Shown piece after piece: positions 1-5,961 of a stretch of 10,933 nt of DNA (positions within the stretch are counted from its first letter, which is position 1; every line of letters starts with the position of its first letter). The stretch is taken from the NCBI GenBank assembly GCA_003554535.1, contig PWGT01000009.1, positions 1 to 10,933 of the forward strand. Direction: 5' to 3'. Source of the DNA: Syntrophomonadaceae bacterium. GTDB lineage: Bacteria; Bacillota_D; Dethiobacteria; DTU022; PWGO01. A model generated the notes under the pieces. That model had not been told where the DNA came from, ran no database searches, and was given only the letters and a program-made list of their open reading frames with translations. Made by a program: the position numbers and the translations under genes.

Positions 1-110
1 CGGTGGCTTACATCCTGTAAGCCACCCCGGCTCCAGCCCTCAGCTTCACCGGCTATGGCTCTGCTCACTTTATGTCGCATGGCCAAGCATTCCCGCCTGC
101 GCCAGTATGC
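1..110 (-). ncRNA. Divergent, truncated HEARO/omega-RNA-like structured RNA (third copy)
   Basis: Read on the minus strand, this stretch repeats the conserved blocks of the two plus-strand RNA elements in the same order. GCGACATAAAGTGAGC (plus 63-78) matches GCGACATTTAGTGAGC, GCCATAGCCG (plus 50-59) is identical, and a GAAG block follows. Next comes a perfect 10-bp hairpin (plus 2-11 with 17-26) where the other copies have their CGCCCTGC/GCAGGGCG hairpin. The stem sequence differs but pairing is kept, and the loop keeps CAGGA. The remaining 3' part lies beyond the window start. The 5' boundary is uncertain: around plus 75-105 the sequence is longer than in the other copies. Family assignment to HEARO is inference from shape and motif; the homology to the other two copies is seen directly. 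Confidence 0.55.
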
Positions 111-295
111 AGATATTAAAGCCCGGAAGGAAAGTTAACTCTGGGTAGTAAAACGTTGTGGGAGCAAAACAAGCTATGTTAAGGGGCAATTAATATGCAC
201 CCAATTCCACATTGCAAAAAAATGTGGTGAGGGGAGCTAATTATTGTTCTTGGATAAGTGGGACAATAGGCCTGCCCTTAGTAATGGCTTCGAGA
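111..295. other. Non-coding spacer with leader repeat copy P1
   Basis: No gene is visible. A small hairpin, CCACATT/AATGTGG at 207-213 and 221-227 with an A-rich loop, is the only internal structure. From about 252 to 295 the sequence is a degenerate copy of a GGGACA...CCTG leader, found again at about 688-726 and 1190-1228 (here GTGGGACAATAGGCCTGCCC). It directly precedes the first full RNA element. Confidence 0.5.
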
Positions 296-502
296 GCCGG
301 GGAGTGGGTCGGCGAAAGCGACATTTAGTGAGCGGCTGCCATAGCCGACGAAGAGCAGGCCGGAGCGGACCGCCCTGCAGGAAGCAGGGCGCCGGGAGCT
401 GACACGACGTCAGTTTGGACGGGAAGTCCGCGAAGGCCGTCGCGATGAGTCGCGCCTATGGCCCGCGCAACGGTCTAGTCGCTGCGCCGACCCACCCCCG
501 GC
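296..502 (+). ncRNA. HEARO/omega-RNA-like structured RNA, copy 1
   Basis: This is a 207-nt GC-rich element in AT-rich surroundings. Its ends pair: GCCGGGGAGTGGGTCGGCG (296-314) with CGCCGACCCACCCCCGGC (485-502), with one bulge. Internal helices include CGCCCTGC/GCAGGGCG (371-378, 384-391), CTGAC/GTCAG (399-403, 409-413) and GGAC/GTCC (417-420, 426-429). Two long-range pairings are possible: GCCATAG (338-344) with CTATGGC (456-462), and GGACCG (367-372) with CGGTCT (471-476). The second competes with the base of the first hairpin. Length, multi-helix closed form and the AGTGAGCGG..GCCATAGCC core resemble HEARO, the omega-RNA that guides IscB/IsrB HNH nucleases. No such nuclease gene is in the window, so this would be an orphan copy acting in trans, or a relic. 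Orientation follows the family resemblance and agrees with the other copies. It could be another unnamed structured RNA. Confidence 0.6.
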
Positions 503-726
503 GAGAGAACAAAGAAAAAAAACACCCCCTCCTCGATCCTCCCCCGTCAAGGGGGAGGAAGGAGATTAAAACCTCTGGCGGAGGAAATTAACAGCCCTGG
601 AAGTGAAGGAAATTAAATCTTCTGGCGGAGAAATTAATACCCTGAGGAGCAAGAATTTACTTCTCTACAGAAAGAAGGCATCAAGAGTAAGACAAAAGGA
701 CCTGTATCTGCGTCCCGGTTTTGAAA
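503..726. repeat. Tail repeat F1 plus leader P2 between the two RNA elements
   Basis: A C-rich start is followed by a perfect 9-bp hairpin, TCCTCCCCC/GGGGGAGGA (537-545, 551-559). From about 555 to 660 come roughly five degenerate units of 22-24 bp with consensus near GGAGGARATTAAAACCNCTGG. The segment ends with leader P2 (about 688-726), including CTGCGTCCCGGTT at 708-720. The whole block recurs at about 1028-1228. Stops in the repeated ATTAA units and indels between units argue against coding. Confidence 0.65.
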
Positions 727-932
727 GCCGGGGGTGGGTCGGCGAAAGCGACATTTAGTGAGCGGATGCCATAGCCGACGAAGAGCAGGCCGCAGCGGAC
801 CGCCCTGCAGGAGGCAGGGCGCCGGGAGCTGACACGACGTCAGTTTGGACGGGAAGTCCGCGGAGGCCGTCGCGATGAGTCGTACCTATGGCCCGCGCAA
901 CGGTCTGGTCGCTGCGCCGACCCACCCCCGGC
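727..932 (+). ncRNA. HEARO/omega-RNA-like structured RNA, copy 2
   Basis: This second full copy is 206 nt and differs from copy 1 at about eight positions plus one indel. Its terminal stem is a perfect 18-bp match: GCCGGGGGTGGGTCGGCG (727-744) with CGCCGACCCACCCCCGGC (915-932). All internal helices of copy 1 are kept. Most differences lie in loops, for example AGGAA to AGGAG in the main hairpin loop. In omega-RNAs the guide lies just 5' of the scaffold. By analogy the guide would be the ~16 nt before 727, inside leader P2, and it differs from the sequence before copy 1. Small open frames crossing this element are side effects of its GC content. The homology to copy 1 is certain; the family name is inference. 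Confidence 0.6.
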
Positions 933-1027
933 GATGGAGTACGGCTGGATTTCATATGTTGTTTAATATGTCATTACTCAGAAGTGCATCATGTAAATGG
1001 CTTCCCTAAATTATCGATTTATGAGAT
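933..1027. other. Unique AT-rich insert between RNA copy 2 and tail repeat F2
   Basis: This ~95-bp segment has no counterpart after RNA copy 1, where only about 20 bp separate the element from the tail repeat. No open frame with a ribosome binding site, hairpin or terminal repeat is visible. It could be an insertion here or a deletion in the first unit. Confidence 0.4.
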
Positions 1028-1236
1028 CACCCCCTCCTCAGTCCTCCCTCGTCAAGGGAGAGGAGGGAGATTAAAACCTTTGGCGGAGGAGATTAACCCC
1101 CCTGGCGGAGGAAATTAAAACCCCCGGTGGAAGAGATTAAATCTTCTGGGGAGAAAGAATTTAGTTCTCTATAGGAAGAAGAGAGCAAAAGTGGGACAAG
1201 GGACCTGTCCCTGCGTCCCGGTTATGGAACGGGGCT
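1028..1236. repeat. Tail repeat F2 plus leader P3 without an RNA element
   Basis: This is the second copy of the 503-726 block. It has an imperfect CCTCCCTC/GGGAGAGG hairpin (1043-1050, 1056-1063), then about five degenerate 22-24-bp GGAGGARATTAA units (1062-1164), then leader P3. P3 carries two nested inverted repeats: GGGAC at 1193-1197 and 1200-1204, answered by GTCCC at 1207-1211 and 1215-1219. It shares the 13-nt CTGCGTCCCGGTT (1211-1223) exactly with P2. Where P1 and P2 lead into the RNA element, P3 runs on into the promoter region of the glycyl radical enzyme. Confidence 0.6.
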
Positions 1237-1266
1237 TTGCTACTTTATTAAAAGGACTGCCCCTCT

Positions 1267-1285
1267 GATTCACGATTCAGATTCA
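1267..1285. promoter_or_regulatory. Triple GATTCA direct repeat, possible regulator site
   Basis: GATTCA occurs three times, at 1267-1272, 1274-1279 and 1280-1285, about 35-50 bp upstream of a perfect -10 box. Tandem hexamers there are compatible with an activator or repressor site for the glycyl radical enzyme operon. This rests on position and repetition only. Confidence 0.25.
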
Positions 1286-1295
1286 CCTTAAATAA

Positions 1296-1325
1296 TTACA
1301 GCGTTTTGCCAATATATGATATAAT
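1296..1325 (+). promoter_or_regulatory. Probable sigma-A promoter of the glycyl radical enzyme operon
   Basis: TATAAT at 1320-1325 is a perfect -10 box in an AT-rich stretch ending 58 bp before the chosen start codon. The -35 is weak: TTACAG at 1296-1301 with an 18-bp spacer is the best candidate, which would fit a promoter needing an activator. Confidence 0.5.
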
Positions 1326-1370
1326 ATATGTAAAATAACATAATATTTTGTAAAGGTATTATGAGAATCT

Positions 1371-1377
1371 GGTGGTG
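1371..1377 (+). promoter_or_regulatory. Ribosome binding site deciding the GRE start
   Basis: GGTGGTG ends 6 nt before ATG 1384. The alternative in-frame GTG codons at 1372 and 1375 lie inside this site and have no Shine-Dalgarno sequence of their own, so ATG 1384 is preferred. Confidence 0.6.
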
Positions 1378-1383
1378 ATATGT

Positions 1384-3765
1384 ATGTCTTCTCAAATATG
1401 GCATGCTAACAATCTTAGCCCGAGAGTACAAAGATTAAGAGACGAATACTGGTCATTCTATGAAAGAGATTATTACCGTAATGAAGTTAGATCTTATTCC
1501 ACAGGGCATGAATGGGATGAAGTTTTCACTCCTTATAATTGGGGAGTTGTTCCGGAAATGTTTCCCCTAATTCAAATTTTCCGAGAAACTTTGAAAGCCA
1601 TGGCCGAGAAAGTTGAATTACCCGATAACTTTTACCGTCTAACTATTGCCGAGAGGCGGGCCATATTTTTCAATCTGGTTCTAGAAAATAATTTACCGGC
1701 TATTATGCTTGAAGGTGAGCTTATTGTCGGCTCCCATTTTAACACTGCTCTTTCTAAAAGCCTGACAAAAAGAGAAATGAGCAAATGGACCCGTGAATCT
1801 TATGCGTTCATGGAGAAGCTTTATGAAATTCATGAACTGGGAATTGGAAATGCTGGTGCCATACCAGGCCATCTTATACCCAATTACCGAAAAGTTTTGG
1901 AAGTAGGATTTAAAGGAATTTTAGAAGAGATAGAAGAGCGCATGACTGGCGAAACTGACCGAGAAAAGCTTTCCTACCTTAATGCATTGCGAATCTCAGT
2001 GGAAGCACCTCAAATAATTTCTCAGCGTTATAAAGAAATAATTACCGATGCTTTGAATGATGAAAACTTGCAGGATGAAAAGCGTCGTCAAGAATTAAAA
2101 ACTATGTTGGAAAATGTTAGCCGCGTACCTTATGAAAAACCACGGACTTTCTGGCAAGCACTGCAAGCACTTTGGTTTACTCATATGTTGGTTATGGCTG
2201 CAGAATCATATCCAGGAGCGGGCCTTTCCTATGGACGTATAGATCAATATCTCTATCCATTTTACGAGGAAGATTTGAAAAAGGGCCTTATTGATCGTGA
2301 ATTTGCCAAGGAACTATTGCACTGCTTTTGGGTTAAACATAACTATGCTTATGATTATCAGGGACGGGTAATGCGTAATCAGGGTATAAATTCCAGCTTT
2401 GGCCAGTTGATTACATTAAGTGGATGTGGGCCAAACGGAGAAGATCGCACTAACGATTTAACCATGCTTATGCTGGAAGTAATTGAGGAGATGAACCTAC
2501 TAGAGCCAAAGCCGAATGTGCGCATTCATCAAAATTCTTCCCAAGAACTTATGCGCAAGGTTTCCGATATGATCAAGAATGCCCAGGGAGCTCCATTTTT
2601 GCTCAATTTTGATCGCCTTTCCATGGATGGCTTGGAGTTTGAAGGAATTCCCAAGGAGGATGTATGGGATTATGCCCCTGTAGGCTGCTTGGAGAATACC
2701 ATGCAGGGGAATGATCGTTCCGGGACGGTTGATGTTAACCTCAATTTGGCCAAGGCCGTAGAACTTGCCTTAAATAATGGCAAGGATATGCAAACAGGGA
2801 AACAGTTAGGTCCTATAACTGGCGATCCTCTTCATTTTCAAAACGAAGAAGATTTTCTGAAAGCTTTTTACCAGCAGCTGGATTTTATTGTAGAAAAAAT
2901 CGTTGAATTGTCCAATGAAGCAGATAGAATCCGGAGCACTTATGATCCCACTCCCTATCTTTCCTTGCTGGTGGATGGTTGTATAGAAAAAGCCCGTGAC
3001 GTGAACAGAAGTGGTCCGCAATATAATTTTATTACCGTAGAAGGGGTGGGATTGGCCAATGCCGCTGATTCAGTAACAGCTGTGCGCAAACTTGTATATG
3101 AAGAGGAAACTGTAACCATGGCTGAATTGCTGAAAGCTTTAAAAAACGACTTTGCAGACAATGAGGTATTGCGACAAACACTTATAAATCGTGCTCCCAA
3201 GTATGGTAACAATGATTCTTTTGCTGATGAAAATGCTCGCAATATCTCCAGGTATTGGAATGAAAAGGTCATAGGAATGACTTCACCGGCCACTGGCAGG
3301 AGATACCGTGGCGGATATCTTTCCTGGAACTATTGGTTGGCTTATGCCCCTCTAACTGCATCTACTCCCGATGGCCGGGCAAGAGGGACTGTCCTCTCTA
3401 ACGGTGTATGCTGTGTAAATGGCATGGATAAATCAGGGGCTACGGCAGCGGTGGCATCTGTGGGCAAATTGGGGCTGGAATCTGCTCCTAATGGAGCTTC
3501 CCATACTATGAGTTTTAACCCCTCTTTTTTAAGGGATGAAGAACATACGGACAAATTTATTTCTTTCCTGAGGACTTACCACGACATTGGAGGTTCTGCG
3601 TTGCAAATTAACATGATAGATCCGGAAACTCTGATTGAAGCTCGTAAAAACCCACGTGAATATTCTAATCTTTTAGTCAGGGTAACCGGTTATAATGCTT
3701 ATTTTGTCAACCTTGGTCCTGAAATACAGGACGAGATTATTCAAAGAGAATCACACGCCATGTGA
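1384..3765 (+). CDS. Glycyl radical enzyme, PFL-like dehydratase/lyase/decarboxylase superfamily, substrate unknown
   Basis: This is a 793-aa cytosolic, oxygen-sensitive enzyme, the usual length for the family. An N-terminal PFL-type domain spans most of the protein. The active-site thiyl cysteine is Cys435 in the loop VGCLEN, with Glu437 two residues on as the acid/base. The C-terminal glycyl radical site is RVTGYNAYF, Gly769, followed by the usual QDEII end. GCxE separates it from the X-succinate synthases, which lack this Glu. The loop is GCLEN, not the GCVEP typical of glycerol, propanediol and choline enzymes; GCLE is closer to what I recall of arylacetate decarboxylases. I see no decarboxylase small subunit and no N-terminal microcompartment-targeting extension. 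The activase follows 63 bp downstream and an FMN-type protein follows that, so the three probably act together. Family membership is certain; the reaction is not. GTG 1372 and 1375 are possible but less likely starts. Confidence 0.9.
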   Translation: MSSQIWHANNLSPRVQRLRDEYWSFYERDYYRNEVRSYSTGHEWDEVFTPYNWGVVPEMFPLIQIFRETLKAMAEKVELPDNFYRLTIAERRAIFFNLVLENNLPAIMLEGELIVGSHFNTALSKSLTKREMSKWTRESYAFMEKLYEIHELGIGNAGAIPGHLIPNYRKVLEVGFKGILEEIEERMTGETDREKLSYLNALRISVEAPQIISQRYKEIITDALNDENLQDEKRRQELKTMLENVSRVPYEKPRTFWQALQALWFTHMLVMAAESYPGAGLSYGRIDQYLYPFYEEDLKKGLIDREFAKELLHCFWVKHNYAYDYQGRVMRNQGINSSFGQLITLSGCGPNGEDRTNDLTMLMLEVIEEMNLLEPKPNVRIHQNSSQELMRKVSDMIKNAQGAPFLLNFDRLSMDGLEFEGIPKEDVWDYAPVGCLENTMQGNDRSGTVDVNLNLAKAVELALNNGKDMQTGKQLGPITGDPLHFQNEEDFLKAFYQQLDFIVEKIVELSNEADRIRSTYDPTPYLSLLVDGCIEKARDVNRSGPQYNFITVEGVGLANAADSVTAVRKLVYEEETVTMAELLKALKNDFADNEVLRQTLINRAPKYGNNDSFADENARNISRYWNEKVIGMTSPATGRRYRGGYLSWNYWLAYAPLTASTPDGRARGTVLSNGVCCVNGMDKSGATAAVASVGKLGLESAPNGASHTMSFNPSFLRDEEHTDKFISFLRTYHDIGGSALQINMIDPETLIEARKNPREYSNLLVRVTGYNAYFVNLGPEIQDEIIQRESHAM

Positions 3766-3810
3766 TCATTAATGATGAAACACCTAATGTAGCTAATGAT
3801 AGAGATTTAA

Positions 3811-3816
3811 AGGAGG
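3811..3816 (+). promoter_or_regulatory. Shine-Dalgarno supporting the TTG start of the activase
   Basis: AGGAGG lies 12 nt before TTG 3829, a strong site at somewhat long spacing. The next in-frame ATG is codon 11 and would remove the conserved RIFNIQ strand of the activase, so TTG is the likely start. Confidence 0.6.
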
Positions 3817-3828
3817 AAGCAGACAAAG

Positions 3829-4752
3829 TTGAAAGCTCGTATATTTAATATTCAGACCATGTCCACAGAAGATGGCCCGGGCATACGCACTTCAGTTTTT
3901 TTCAAAGGCTGTCCCCTCCAGTGTGCCTGGTGTCAAAACCCGGAGGGGTTGTCCATGGAAGTGCACTTGATGCATGAGCCTTTGAAATGCATTGGGTGTG
4001 GGGAGTGTATAGAAAACTGTCCTAATCAAGCCATCCAGACAACGGACCAAGGTTTTAGGTTTACCTCAGCCTGTCAAAAATGTTTTACTTGTGTAAATAG
4101 ATGCCCGGCGACTGCTATTAGGGCAGTGGGAGAAGATATCTCCCTGGAAGAGCTCAAAGAAAAATTGTTGCAAGATCGACCCTTCTACGAGAATTCAGGT
4201 GGAGGCGTAACTTTTACCGGTGGGGAAAGTTTGCTTCAGCCAGATTTTCTCCGAGCCATAATAGACGAAATGAATAAGGAAGGGATTCACACATGCATAG
4301 ATACCAGTGGGCATGTAAAGGAGTCGGTTTTTCAAGAGATAGTTCCTAAAGCCTCTTTGGTCTTATTTGATTTAAAATTAGTTGATAATGAAGAGCATAA
4401 AAAGTATACCGGAGTTTCTAATCACACTATTTTGAATAATGCCCGGTGGTTAGGTTCTACAGGTATCCCAACATGGGTGCGTGTGGCCATAATCCCTGGT
4501 TATACAGATGATCATGCAAATATTCAGGGAGTAGCTGAGTTTATTCGTGATAATATGTTCCCGGCGGTAGAGCGAATAGATTTACTAGGCTATAATGACT
4601 TGTGTATCAATGATTATCAAAAAATGCAAATGGAATACTCCCTGGAAGGAACTCCACGAGTTAAAGAGTCAGAAATGAAAGAACTGAAGGAAATTATGAA
4701 GTTATCTGGAGTGGAACACATTACTATATCAAATTACCGGAAGGGAGAGTAA
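3829..4752 (+). CDS. Glycyl radical enzyme activating enzyme (radical SAM)
   Basis: This 307-aa protein cleaves S-adenosylmethionine to a 5'-deoxyadenosyl radical and takes a hydrogen from the glycine (Gly769) of the enzyme encoded just upstream. The N-terminus RIFNIQ...DGPGIRT is typical. The radical-SAM cluster motif is CPLQCAWC (Cys28, Cys32, Cys35). A ferredoxin-like insert carries two further [4Fe-4S] motifs, Cys54/57/60/64-Pro and Cys82/85/88/92-Pro, as in activases of the glycerol, choline, hydroxyproline and arylacetate enzymes but not of pyruvate formate-lyase. FTGGES (about residues 129-134) is the SAM-binding GGE motif. It starts with TTG and ends 5 bp before the next gene. Its specificity cannot be read from sequence, but its position pairs it with the adjacent enzyme. 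Confidence 0.93.
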   Translation: MKARIFNIQTMSTEDGPGIRTSVFFKGCPLQCAWCQNPEGLSMEVHLMHEPLKCIGCGECIENCPNQAIQTTDQGFRFTSACQKCFTCVNRCPATAIRAVGEDISLEELKEKLLQDRPFYENSGGGVTFTGGESLLQPDFLRAIIDEMNKEGIHTCIDTSGHVKESVFQEIVPKASLVLFDLKLVDNEEHKKYTGVSNHTILNNARWLGSTGIPTWVRVAIIPGYTDDHANIQGVAEFIRDNMFPAVERIDLLGYNDLCINDYQKMQMEYSLEGTPRVKESEMKELKEIMKLSGVEHITISNYRKGE

Positions 4753-4757
4753 ATTTA

Positions 4758-5498
4758 ATGCTTGATGCCAAACAAAAGGAACTACTGGCAGGCACTTTTA
4801 CTCCCAAATTTATGGCCACGCGTGATGGCATGGGCAATGTAAATGTTGTCATGATTAGTAGCATTGAATATTATCAAGAAATGATTGTTTTTAGCAATTT
4901 GTTTATGTGGCGAACAGCTAGAAACTTGGAAGAAGATCCCCGTGCTTTTATTCTGGTAATGGATCAGAACCTTAATTTTTTCGAAATAGAGGGGCATTTC
5001 ATTGGTTTTGAGGAAACGGGGGAACTGGTAGATCATCTAAATAGAAGCGAATTCACCAGGTATAATGCCTACACTGGTATTCGCTGCGCAGGTAAAATTG
5101 AAATAGTTCGTGTATATCCCGTAAAAAAAATGTCTTTACCGTGGTTTTTGGGAAAATATTTAGCCAGCCGTTTATTATTAGCTCACACCCGTCCTAGTTT
5201 TCCCGTTAATGTAGCTCAAAAATTTACCACCTTAAAAAGTATCAAAGTAATTTCCTATCTGGATGAGGATGACAAACCTGTCACAAGGCCACTTCCCGCG
5301 CTTACTTCCAGTGGTGATTATCTGATCACCCCTGTAAAACTGCCACATGGCCGCAGATATGCAGCATGTGTTATCACCCCTGATATAGTTTCTTTCCAGG
5401 TAAAGGGAACCATAGAACGGAGAGGTTTAAAAGTGGAGGAAGTTTATGCAGCAGGTCCTCCTGTGGCTGGGAAATTGATTTATCCTTTGGCTACTTAG
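4758..5498 (+). CDS. FMN-binding split-barrel (pyridoxamine 5'-phosphate oxidase-like) protein
   Basis: This 246-aa protein has no signal peptide. Residues 13-85 read like the pyridoxamine phosphate oxidase split barrel: PKFMATRDGMGNVNVVMISS, then TARNLEEDPRAFILVMD and FEIEGHF. These are positions where FMN- or F420-type flavoproteins bind cofactor. Residues 160-222 show a similar but weaker pattern (IKVISYLDEDDKPVTRPLPA, then ACVITPDIVSFQVKGTI), suggesting two fused half-barrels. The C-terminus GPPVAGKLIYP is distinctive but I cannot assign it. AAGGGAGAG (4741-4749) serves as ribosome binding site at 8 nt, and only 5 bp separate it from the activase, so co-transcription is very likely. Possible roles are a redox partner, a protectant for the radical enzyme, or a reductase acting on its substrate or product; none can be chosen from sequence. 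True pyridoxal phosphate synthesis seems unlikely given the length and context. Confidence 0.75.
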   Translation: MLDAKQKELLAGTFTPKFMATRDGMGNVNVVMISSIEYYQEMIVFSNLFMWRTARNLEEDPRAFILVMDQNLNFFEIEGHFIGFEETGELVDHLNRSEFTRYNAYTGIRCAGKIEIVRVYPVKKMSLPWFLGKYLASRLLLAHTRPSFPVNVAQKFTTLKSIKVISYLDEDDKPVTRPLPALTSSGDYLITPVKLPHGRRYAACVITPDIVSFQVKGTIERRGLKVEEVYAAGPPVAGKLIYPLAT

Positions 5499-5549
5499 GT
5501 TTCTATCTTGGTGAAATACACAAAAATAAAAAAATAAAAAAATTGGTCA

Positions 5550-5579
5550 TTGACATTTGAAGTATAACTGTGATAGGTT
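5550..5579 (+). promoter_or_regulatory. Probable trp operon promoter
   Basis: A perfect TTGACA -35 at 5550-5555 lies about 50 bp upstream of the T-box stem I. The -10 is poor: TAGGTT at 5574-5579 with an 18-bp spacer is the nearest fit. No terminator is visible between the upstream gene's stop (5498) and this site, so read-through from the upstream operon into the leader is possible. Confidence 0.5.
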
Positions 5580-5602
5580 AATTACCATAAATAAATAAGA
5601 AA

Positions 5603-5945
5603 CTTGATGATAGGGAGTAGTAAGTTGAGGAGATTTTCACAGAGAGCCGGCGATATGGTGGAAATCCGGTAAAATGTTCCTTTTCTGAATGGGCCCTTGA
5701 AAGACGGACCGAAAGTTTGCAAATGTTAAACAAGTAGGCTCCGGCGGAATAGCCTTACCGTTAAAAGAGGCAGGGTATCGGATTAAGAACCTATTCAATG
5801 AAGTTTGTATCTGTTATGAATTGTTACTTGGTCCCGTACCTGGAAAGAGTGAAGCCATGATCATTTGTATCCATTTATGTCATGGTTTAACTAAGGTGGC
5901 ACCGCGAACAAACCTTTCGTCCTTAAGACGAAAGGTTTTTTTAAT
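5603..5945 (+). promoter_or_regulatory. tRNA(Trp)-sensing T-box riboswitch leader
   Basis: Stem I begins near 5606 with the AGTA-type bulge (GGGAGTAGTAAG). The specifier loop reads CTGAATGGGCCC, with specifier TGG at 5690-5692, the Trp codon, preceded by GAA and followed by a purine. The conserved T-box AAGGTGGCACCGCG lies at 5893-5906. Its TGGC bulge (5897-5900) would pair with the 3' GCCA of uncharged tRNA, and bacterial tRNA(Trp) carries G at the discriminator. Uncharged tRNA(Trp) should stabilise the antiterminator and allow transcription of trpE onward; charged tRNA should lead to termination at 5911-5942. Specifier and acceptor-end bulge agree with each other and with the downstream genes. 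The exact 5' edge is approximate. Confidence 0.95.
5911..5942 (+). terminator. Intrinsic terminator of the T-box leader
   Basis: AACCTTTCGTC (5911-5921) pairs perfectly over 11 bp with GACGAAAGGTT (5927-5937) across a 5-nt loop, followed by a run of T to 5942. The antiterminator formed by the T-box sequence competes with its 5' arm. Confidence 0.95.
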
Positions 5946-5961
5946 TTAAGGGGGAATTAAC

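Noticed and set aside
2..26. Perfect 10-bp hairpin as an intrinsic terminator
   Set aside because: There is no T run on either side in either orientation; it matches the main hairpin of the RNA element.
2..139. Open plus-strand frame at the window start, possibly a transposase tail
   Set aside because: The translation has no recognisable motif, and the same bases are better explained by the minus-strand RNA copy.
755..955. 66-codon open frame on the minus strand
   Set aside because: It lies almost entirely within RNA copy 2. Its openness reflects GC-rich structured sequence, and the protein has low-complexity composition with no recognisable domain.
888..1118. 76-codon open frame on the plus strand
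   Set aside because: It runs from the RNA element through the unique insert into the tail repeats, has no ribosome binding site, and crosses unrelated sequence types.
555..1164. CRISPR array
   Set aside because: Repeats are short, degenerate and directly adjacent, with no unique spacers and no cas genes.
1225..1241. Sigma-54 promoter (TGGAAC...TTTGCT) for the GRE operon
   Set aside because: The GG and GC pairs are 11 nt apart instead of 10, and the -24 element is imperfect.
1384..3765. Benzylsuccinate/alkylsuccinate synthase or pyruvate formate-lyase
   Set aside because: The Cys-x-Glu motif excludes X-succinate synthases, and the lack of a Cys-Cys pair, together with an activase carrying two extra Fe-S clusters, excludes pyruvate formate-lyase.
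3765..3776. 12-bp palindrome ATCATTAATGAT at the GRE stop codon as an operator or terminator
   Set aside because: It is short and AT-rich with no loop or T run; chance is a sufficient explanation.
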